Of a DNA stretch of 64,000 bases, positions 56,046 through 64,000 are shown piece by piece. Within the stretch, counting starts at the first letter, position 1; every line of letters starts with the position of its first letter. The stretch comes from Steromphala cineraria. Taxonomy: Eukaryota; Mollusca; Gastropoda; Trochida; Trochidae. The stretch covers positions 56,175,075 through 56,239,074 of the forward strand of contig OU744725.1 of NCBI GenBank assembly GCA_916613615.1, written 5' to 3'. A program made the position numbers and the translations under genes. The notes under the pieces were generated by a model. That model had not been told where the DNA came from, ran no database searches, and saw only the letters and a list, made by a program, of their open reading frames with translations.

Positions 56046-56670
56046 CATTCTCTCCCCACAGAGGCAGCTCAGTGATACTTGAGTTAGCCTCTGTTCTATT
56101 ACGGCTAATACATGGGACAGAAAGGTAGAAATCTGATTGGAGGCAATCGAAGTTAGTTGTGCAATCAGCGACGTCGTTTCAAAAGTGGTCATTCGCAAAA
56201 GCTCGGCTATTCCCTTGTTGTTCGGCAAAGCTTTCGTTGAAATTTAACACCCAGGGGAGATAACTCTTCCTTCTACAAAAGACCGCTTTTTACCTTCTCA
56301 TTAGTTTTTTTTCGGTAATTTATTAAAATACAATTTATCACTAAACAAATAACAATTTTCACAATTATAAAACAGAATGTTTCTAACGAAAAACCCTATC
56401 CATATCTGATTTTCAAATAGTTTCCCTCTCACACTGTTAATGAAAAATAAACCTTAAGGCATAATGCTTTTGCAAGTCCCTATACGGCCGTTAAGAATTC
56501 CCCAAGTATTGGATATCCAAAACGTGTTTTTTTATTGGCTGCAAATAAGGGAGCTATCTCAAATTACAACTTTTTGCCGCTAGGGCGATCCGCCGGAACC
56601 CCAGGATCTTGGCGTAATAGAACAGAGGCTAACTCGGGTATGACTGAGCTGCCTCTGTGGGGAGAGAAGG
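56046..56670 (+). mobile_element. Family C relative, long variant (625 bp)
   Basis: CATTCTCTCCCCACAGAGGC to GTGGGGAGAGAAGG. The ends match family C, but the middle (56180-56560) is longer and different, and the inner arm carries ACTTGAGTTAGCCTCTG. Flanks AATTTTATT and AATTTATT are near-identical. Confidence 0.82.
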
Positions 56671-57219
56671 AATTTATTGGGCTGTAACCAATGCCGTTTC
56701 CTTAAGCGACTTTACAGATTCATTTTCACTCAAAGCAGTTTTAATTATTAGTGGGCATGTCCTCTCAAAAACAATTTCTGGTTAGGCCATCGTTATACAT
56801 GTATATTCTGTATGTGTAAAATAATGATCAAGAAACGTTTTAACATTGTAAAGGGTTATCATAGTGCTATCGGTTCTCGTTCTGCGCTTCGTATACTATG
56901 AATGATATATCCAAATGTATTACGGCCTTTTCTTGCAGACATAAGCGGGCAAGAATGGTCTGATAATAACAATATATGAGGAGATTCTGTACAATTAAGA
57001 GGTCATGTGCCGCAACCAGGAATATATTCTCCATTAATTATTCGAATATGACTTATAGTTTTGTACGAGCTCAACTTGATAATTCACATTCACAATCTTT
57101 GTTATTCCCTTGATCATAGAAGAGTTGTTGGATTTACATCAGATTCTACCTACAATGGACATTGTATATTGCCATGAAGTACTCACTTTCAGACCGTTTC
57201 ATTTTACCATGTGAGTCAA
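56671..57219. other. No recognisable feature
   Basis: AT-rich spacer; nothing recognised. Confidence 0.5.
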
Positions 57220-57563
57220 AGGGGCAGTAGCACGTTTTTAGGGGGAATATAAGGTGATGTCAGGAAAATGAAAATAAATGGTTCCAAATTGAAAGTCAAT
57301 GTATTTGAACTAAATGAAGCAGTAATAATAAATATATATATTGTAAAGTTTAGCCATGCTATTCCTTTTTGTTACACAAAATGAATTAAAGGTGTTCACA
57401 AAAAATGGCCGCCAATGGATTTTATGTGAATCCTCATCCTTTGTCCTCTGACTATGGGTAATGAGATTGTTGACACTGTCAATATAATACATGTAGCATT
57501 AACTTACAATTATCAGTGAAAATTTTAAAATATAAAATTACCAAAAAACGTGCTACTGTCCCT
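57220..57563 (+). mobile_element. Family B MITE
   Basis: AGGGGCAGTAGCACG to ACGTGCTACTGTCCCT, flanked by TCAA (57216) and TTAA (57564). Minor indels relative to the 9583 copy. Confidence 0.88.
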
Positions 57564-57891
57564 TTAAACTGTATTTATTTCCAAACAGTTCAGGAAAGGG
57601 GGATTGAGAAACAGGGTTACATGTACCTCTCTCTGAATTTCTCTCAAATCATGTCATTGTATAAGTTACAGAATATACATATTCGACAACCAGGACAACC
57701 TATTTACAATACATTCAACAGAAAGCAAAAGTATGAAATGTAATGGATTTTTTTCAGAATTGTGTGCTTGCTAAATTATCGGAAACGTTGACTTAAGTAT
57801 ATAAATGTACAAACAGAATCAACGATTAATTCATTGTTTCCATACAGAATGGTTTCAAATTGAGCCCATTTACATAATTATAGGGGGCGGG
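57564..57891. other. No recognisable feature
   Basis: The frame 57516-57743 starts inside the family B element and has no family resemblance. Confidence 0.5.
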
Positions 57892-58135
57892 ATAGTGCAG
57901 TGGCTTCGGATCAGAAGGTCGGTGGTTTGAATCCCGCCAGGGGCTCGGCAACTTTGTCTGCAGAAGAGAACTGTTCTACACGCAGTAAGGTTTGGGTGTA
58001 ATGCTACACTGAATTCCAGCGTAGTACCACCCATGGTATGCTAGTTCCAGCCTATGCTCGCAGGTTTCACCGGAATACAAAGCCACAATAGTGTTGCGGG
58101 CTTTCACTCTGCAATAATACTAGAAGCCGCGATAG
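57892..58135 (+). mobile_element. SINE, head with internal deletion plus body
   Basis: The head is shortened (GGGATAGTGCAGTGG joined directly to CTTCGGATCAG, removing the rest of the A box). The body runs GTTCTACACGCAGTAAGG to CTAGAAGCCGCGATA. Loss of the A box probably silenced it. Confidence 0.82.
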
Positions 58136-59149
58136 ATTACATGTCTAGGTTAGTGAAGCCCAATGTGGATTACTTAACATTATGACATTGGTTTCATTGA
58201 AGCACCCGGTCTTCAAAACCTTCTTCCTTCATGTAACAGAAGTGCTTCTCTTCAATCAAGGAAGGAATAATCATAATAATATGTATCGTGTTCCTTTTTG
58301 TCATTCTATTCGACATGTTTTTGTTGTATGTTGTATAGTTGTAGCACATCCTTGAAATCAAGTTACTAAAAAATTGTTTTAAACAAACACCCGATGAATA
58401 AGGAACAATATTATTCATATGACATAGATATGGCTGTATAAAAAGTGTATAATAAGTATAATAATTATAGACAGTGATGAAAAGACTACCTGGTCTAAAC
58501 ATTTTACAATGGTGCATTTCGTATTTCAAAGGTTTCTTTGAAGTTGTTAATATTTCTCTCATTTCTCCCTTGAAGAGTCAAACGTAATAAATCCACTGCA
58601 AACATTATACGAACGGAACAAAAGTGGATTAGTGATAGTCATAATATCGCAAGATAGCCACTTTTGCATGCAACATCCCTAAGACAACGTTTTCAAGAAC
58701 TGTAATTGCAATTGTACAGCTGGATATTTATGTAACGATATTTTCGATTTCTCCCGCCAGTAAGTCTCGTTTTCACAAATTAATATTTACTTTTTCCTAC
58801 ACAACGTGTCCTTTGATAAGCTGATAGGAAAATGTTAGTGGTAGTTAATCTTATATCGGTAGCAATCTTGAGATTGAGATCTAGTGAAAATATGTTCAGA
58901 GCTTTTTAAATTTTCCTCTGGGAAAACCCTTTTAAGAATATTTTTTTCAGATCACTTGATATCAATAATTGTTATTCATATTCATAAATGAAAGTATAAA
59001 GTTTCCCATTTTATGCAATTTTCTCTCTATGAATAGCGTTAGCATTTTGAATGATTCCCATGTTACTAAAAGAGTGCATCTTGCATGAACGTATGTTTAG
59101 TATATTACAGTAAATTTTTGTCATAATGAAGGGTTTCTGTTTCTGTTCT
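58136..59149. other. No established gene
   Basis: The 122-codon minus-strand frame 58194-58562 is the longest in this part, but its Y/N/I-rich composition follows the AT bias and I recognise no family. Confidence 0.35.
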
Positions 59150-59440
59150 CTGTCTGTTGTTTCTGTTATTTATCTCTGCTGTTTCTGTTCTCTATCTGTC
59201 TGTTGTTTCTTTTCTCTATCTGTTGTTTCTGTTCTCTAGTCGTTGTTTCTGTTCTCTTTCTGTTGTTTCTGTTCTCTACCTGTTGTTTCTGTTCTCGTCC
59301 TGTTGTTTCGTTCTCTATCTGTTGCTTCGTTCTCTATTTGTTGTTTCTGTTCTCTATCTGTTGCTTCTGTTCTCTAGCCGTTGCTTCTGTTCTCTAGCCG
59401 TTGTTTCTGTTCTCTATCTGTTGTTTTGTGTTCATGGTGA
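59150..59440 (+). repeat. Minisatellite, 20-bp unit CTGTTGTTTCTGTTCTCTAT
   Basis: About 14 imperfect units of 19-24 bp. The overlapping L/F/S/C-rich frames at 59157-59483 are by-products. Confidence 0.88.
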
Positions 59441-59670
59441 CTGCTTTCCATTTCAGATTTATCTTTTCCGCAGCTATTTTTGAGTAATAAACGAGTGATT
59501 AATAGTTTCCTTTCCTTTTCCGCAAATCCATATAATATTGACTATTTGCATATCTTCTACTATTAATTATCAAAGCCTCTGGTATTTATAAATACTTGGC
59601 GGAAGTTACATGTTTCATCTATTGAGGAGGGTCTATGGGAATATGCATTTCTCTTTTTCTAATCTGAAAT

Positions 59671-60098
59671 CACTGTGTATAACCGTACACCGGAACTAGC
59701 GAGGTGTACTGCGGAGAAATGTTGCTAGCGAGGAGCCGAAATCGAAATTTAGGTTATATTTTACTTCATAACTTACAAATAATCAACATCATGTGGTAAT
59801 TTTAGCACACATACTTAGTAAAATGTATGTGCTTGTCATTCTGTATCCAAGGGACAGTAACAATGACAGTTGCGAGTAATGCTGTTGTTAGTAACATATT
59901 TGCTATCTCTGACTATGAACATGATATGACATTAAATAGTTATGTCTCGGAAATCTATGGACATGATAATAACATTGAAAAAGTTGATGAAACGGCGATG
60001 ATTGCTTTTTAAGTGATCCCGTTTGCGATCACGCTCCTCGCTAGCAACATTTCTCCGCCGTACACCTCGCTAGTTCCGGTGTACGGTTAAACACAGTG
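59671..60098 (-). mobile_element. Family A MITE, copy 3 (428 bp)
   Basis: Opposite internal orientation to copies 1 and 2. Perfect 5-bp duplications GAAAT at 59666-59670 and 60099-60103. The 61-codon frame (59827-60012) differs from that of copy 2 by one residue. Confidence 0.93.
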
Positions 60099-60922
60099 GA
60101 AATGACCCTGATAAAGATATGTTTCTAACCAGGATTGACTAGCAGACAGTGTTTCTAGACTTAGACTGATCTACTGAATAAATTTACTATATGCGATATA
60201 TCAACACAGAAAAGAATAATAATAACTATCTGATTTATGGGCATGATAAACATAGAAGTTTATTAGACCAATGAGACTTCTACGAATTCTTTGACAGCTT
60301 CTGTAAATTGAAAATCCTGGTTTGCCGTATCATAGTCACAGGGGAATATTTATATATTTATGCTTTTAACGGAAGAAAACTTAATCAAACCATATTTATA
60401 TTCCATCAAAACCCTTGAATTATTCACATGACATCTGTTAATGTGAAACAGCAATTCTTTTGTTAATGTCCTAATTAACACGAAATAAAGCTTATATTTT
60501 CTCTTGAATGTTAACAAAATGAGGAAATGGTTTCATAGTGAATCAAAATGTTAACATTTTCCACTTTATCGTTTTCATATCAATGTTTCAACCAAAATGC
60601 TTTCAAAAATAAGTGTTTCCAGTTATATTTTAAAAAAAAATTTAAACCATTTTTAGGGTTTTTAAATCAATGGTATATTGTTTTGTAGCTCGCAATTACT
60701 TTATTTGCATCATGACAAAACTTCATATTATCAAAACGCCGATGGACACTAAGTACACTGCATAACAAAAGAAACGTCACTATACAAACATGTCAAACCA
60801 CGAGTAATAAATGCGACCGAAATAGCATTTCTCCTTGTCTTATCAAAAATATAATTGAATTAAATAACAATTAACCAAATCATGATACAATGTATGTTCA
60901 TGCTTTTAAAACGCCCCTTTAA
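60099..60922. other. No recognisable feature
   Basis: AT-rich spacer; nothing recognised. Confidence 0.5.
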
Positions 60923-61850
60923 AGGGGCAGAAGCACGTTTTTTATAATTTTATATTTCAAAATTTTCACTGACAATAGTAAACTCATGTCCAAAAGAAAC
61001 GATACCAAGTTTTCAAAGTCGTCCGAAACAAAATTCTATAACCTGACAGAGTCGAATTTAAGTGTGTCTAACAGGCATATATCTTGTAAAAAAGTATGCA
61101 CATTTTCATTCTTCAGGAAAAGATACTTTTGATTTTGTGTCTTTTCAAATGTACATGGAGTGCATAAATCGAAATTTCAAATTGTTTTATGAACAGAACT
61201 TTTGTCATTTCACTTTAAAATTGATAAAGTATTGAATTTATGTCAGAAAAAAATGTTGTTGATATAATACACTTTATTTGACATAAATTCGTTGACGAGT
61301 CACTGCACTAGAACGTTTTAAAACAAGCGAAAGTGTCCAATTTCTCTCTGCTATCTCGCCTAGTTAAGGAGATTCCAGATCGATGATTTTTTCAAATGCA
61401 TGTTTCTCGCAAACATGAAAAGATAATGTTTCCAAATTTTGCAAAGACGTAAGTTGACTACTGAAGAAATGATATTACTATGTTTTAGTCTTATTAATCT
61501 GCAGTGGATTGAGTTATTTTGGGATTTGTATTGTATCGTTTCTTTTGGACATGAGTTTATGTTAATGCTAAATGTATTATTTTGAAAGTGTGAAAAAATC
61601 TCATTACACAAGCCAATCATCCATATTCAGAGGACAAAGTATGAAGATTCACATTAAATCCATCGGCGGCCATTTGTGTGATCACCTATAATTCATTTTT
61701 TGTAAGAAAAAGGAATTGCATGGCTAAACTTCACATTATATATTTGAATTATTGCTGCTCCATTAAGTTTAAATACGTTGTCTTTCAATTGAAAGTACTA
61801 ATTTTCATTTGCCTGACATCACCTTATATCCCCCCTAAAAACGTGTTGCT
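60923..61850 (-). mobile_element. Family B MITE split by a nested element
   Basis: Inverted copy with TTAA at 60919-60922 and 61851-61854. The first 57 bp and the last 290 bp are family B; the middle 579 bp are foreign. Confidence 0.88.
60980..61558. mobile_element. Nested 579-bp element with perfect 26-bp inverted ends
   Basis: 60980-61005 (AAACTCATGTCCAAAAGAAA...) and 61533-61558 are exact reverse complements. Family B alignment shows that the element sits where the consensus reads ATTGTAAGTTAATG, but the exact target duplication (possibly TA) is unclear. The interior is AT-rich without transposase; a second family elsewhere in the window was not seen. Confidence 0.8.
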
Positions 61851-61854
61851 GCCG

Positions 61855-62578
61855 CTTTAAAGAAATCATCGTTTTTGAGAGTCATAATGAGCCTTTTCGG
61901 TTTGTTCTTTTGTGTCACGATGCGATACCAAATTTACGTTTAAGAATATCAAATATCTGTTTTAATGATTATGTTTCTACACTTAATGCTTTTTAACTTA
62001 AATGCCAAAAATTTGGTCCAAAACATGCTGATTTTCAGGCCTTCTAATATGATTTGAAAAGACATCACGAATCATACGTGGAAACCTCTTTACGAAATAT
62101 ATGCCTATCAGAAACATTCAAATTTGCCTTTCTCTGGATGAAGCATAATATTTTACTCTGTAGTAACTATGGTGACGTTTCTTTTGTAACTCAGTATATG
62201 TGTACGACCAGTCTATTTTATATGTTAAGATATGAGACAATACATTCTGCAGAGACTTCAGTTGACTTCTAAACAGTACAACAGATCTCATGAGAGTACC
62301 ATTGGACCCTAACACAGACTCGATGTAAATTACAAGAGACTGTTCTGACAATACAGAATCCCCCGGTGAATCTAACTTGATTTATGTACACTGCTTGCCA
62401 TAGATTCCTCATAAAAGTCGATACATTTTCCTGGTATAACAATTACAATATATTGTCTCTGGGAACTGGGTAATTTAATTGTCAGTTTTTGAATGTGTGA
62501 ATGCTTTAGTTTGAAGATAAGAGGACTCACGATACGTTTTAATCATTATTCAAAACATTTTCTTTGAAATGGTAGGGA
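61855..62578. other. No recognisable feature
   Basis: Short overlapping frames at 62054-62351 have no family character. Confidence 0.5.
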
Positions 62579-62886
62579 TAGAGGCAGACCAAGTCATGAA
62601 ATGTTGATATAGCCTCTGGTATATTACAATGAGTTTGTGGGATAGAATGGGAGATGCCTGATTGGAGGCAATCAAAGTTAGTTGTGCAATCAGCGGCGCT
62701 CTTCTAAATCGAAATTCTGGCTCCTGAATCATGCGAGAAGCGTTGTCATTTGATAAAAGAATTCAAATGGATTGTGGTGCAATTTTTCTCCGCCAGGGGA
62801 AACTGCCGGAACCCACGGATTTTGGCGTAATAGAACAGAGTCTGTATCAACATTTCATGACTTGATCTGCCTGTGGGGAGAGAATG
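62579..62886 (+). mobile_element. Family C MITE, left terminus lost
   Basis: Begins at GATAGAGGCAGACCAAGTCA (first 13 or so bases missing); normal interior; right end CTGTGGGGAGAGAATG. Confidence 0.82.
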
Positions 62887-63974
62887 GGATATTTTATGAG
62901 ATGAATTGGGTGATTAAAATTTAAATCACCAATCATCAATTTACACAATCGAGGTCTTTTACTATATATTTGCCATGGAAAATTTCTTTTAACTAGTTTT
63001 CCTAAACCACGTAACTCTATATATACAGTGATGTTTATGCAGTTTACATATTTTGTATTTTTCTTTTTTATTCTGATCCAAGCATCTATGAGAGACATTT
63101 TAGAAGTGGGAAGGACAAAGAACATTTGTCTTTACGTCTCATAACGTGAATAAAGAATACATCATCAATATACTCCTCTTCCTTTCAAGTGATCGCAATT
63201 GTTAAGGAGATCACATATGTCAAATTTTGGAATCGATGTTATTACATCGGGAACCACTAACTATTAATGAAAATAACAAGTTAAAGGTCAATCAGTACAT
63301 TAGAGCGAAAATACGGCCATTCAAAGTCGGGATTTTGTGAGTGGCGCGCTCAAATTCGCCAAACGTAATTTTGAAACCTTGTCATAAGCTGACAGGAAGA
63401 TATATAGTGTGTGACAGATAGTGTTTTTTAGGTATTGTAACTAATAGGTAGATTAATTGGATGCATGATTTCGAATATTAAACGTATTTGAGATGTTTTC
63501 TTGTTTTCCCATAAAATCAAGCGTTTTAGAGATATTATGCATAAATGGATATATTTGCAAGTCAAGTGATGAGATATGAACTTCAATCAGCATTTTAATA
63601 TTTTGTAGGTTATCAAAACCAAATAAAATTTTAAGAAAGATACTCTGTGTCACTTTAACATTTTCAAGGTAGTTTACTATGTATGCATGACATCATGCCA
63701 TCATAATAATTCATAAGCTATTTCAATTGTTCAATGATAAAGGTTATGTCGTTTGTTGATTTTATCATGTGGATGAATTGCAAACAAAGCGTAGTACATT
63801 AAGACATAATATCCCTTCAGAAATGTACACAAAAACAGGTACAGTATGTTGTGATATTTCGTAAAAGGGTTAAAAATAATTGTTGTTTTTATACTTTATA
63901 CTTTGGTAAAAGAAATAGGTTATCTGATAGCAACCGATGATTTATATTCTAAACAACATAACAATTGCAATATA
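62887..63974. other. No recognisable feature
   Basis: AT-rich; minus-strand frames 62847-63125 and 63453-63653 look like chance. Confidence 0.5.
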
Positions 63975-64000
63975 TAGAGGATATCTGTCTTTTCTTGACT
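63975..64000 (+). mobile_element. Possible start of a family D element cut by the window edge
   Basis: TATAGAGGATAT matches the family D start, then diverges (CTGTCTTTTC). It could be a further sister with another stem. Confidence 0.3.

Noticed and set aside
58194..58562. 122-codon minus-strand frame as a gene.
   Set aside because: Composition follows AT bias; no splice, start or family evidence.
59157..59483. Hydrophobic 108-codon frame rich in L, F, S and C as a membrane protein.
   Set aside because: It is the translation of a 20-bp minisatellite.

Overview
Eukaryotic (animal) DNA, most likely from a marine mollusc and probably a gastropod. It is AT-rich and intron-bearing, carries spliceosomal GT/AG introns, and is packed with short non-autonomous transposons, tRNA-headed SINEs and tandem repeats of kinds I associate with molluscan genomes. 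The gastropod placement is an inference. No bacterial operons, CRISPR arrays, rRNA genes or complete mobile elements are visible.

Only one gene is convincing. It is a plus-strand gene for a BHMT-like homocysteine S-methyltransferase at 19184-25608, in six visible coding exons with an unbroken phase chain (342 codons plus stop). All three zinc-binding cysteines are present and a poly(A) signal lies at 25816. Its 5' first exon was not found. Its introns have been invaded repeatedly: a SINE abuts the first visible exon, and exon 3 is sandwiched between two MITEs. Broken protein-coding remnants, all on the minus strand, are a non-LTR retrotransposon ORF1 with zinc knuckles (33660-35138), a Ty3/gypsy pol scrap (36725-37560) and a frameshifted TatD-family hydrolase (38606-40605).

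The rest is repeats. Family A is a 428-bp MITE with CACTGTG termini and 5-bp target duplications (three copies of identical length). Family B is a MITE of about 355 bp starting AGGGGCAG with TTAA duplications (eight copies). Family C is a MITE of about 350 bp starting CATTCTC with 8-9-bp duplications (about a dozen copies). Family D comprises hairpin elements whose loops share the motif RAGCGANAGCGAG although their stems differ, with tails rich in perfect TGACGTCA octamers. Family E consists of arrays with an exact 145-bp unit (1, 4, about 6 and 7 units). Also present are SINEs with a tRNA-Arg-like head, another tRNA-derived SINE, a family of about 330 bp beginning with GTGA repeats, two tandem 156-bp near-perfect palindromes, and minisatellites.

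Region by region: 1-9.8 kb, repeats without genes; 9.78-17.11 kb, a perfect-looking 3,666-bp tandem duplication whose junction is a hybrid family B element; 17.3-25.8 kb, the BHMT-like gene; 26-31 kb, tandem tRNA-like units, palindromes and family F repeats; 32-40.6 kb, decayed retroelements and the TatD pseudogene; 40.6-64 kb, minisatellites, SINEs, 145-bp arrays and nested MITEs.
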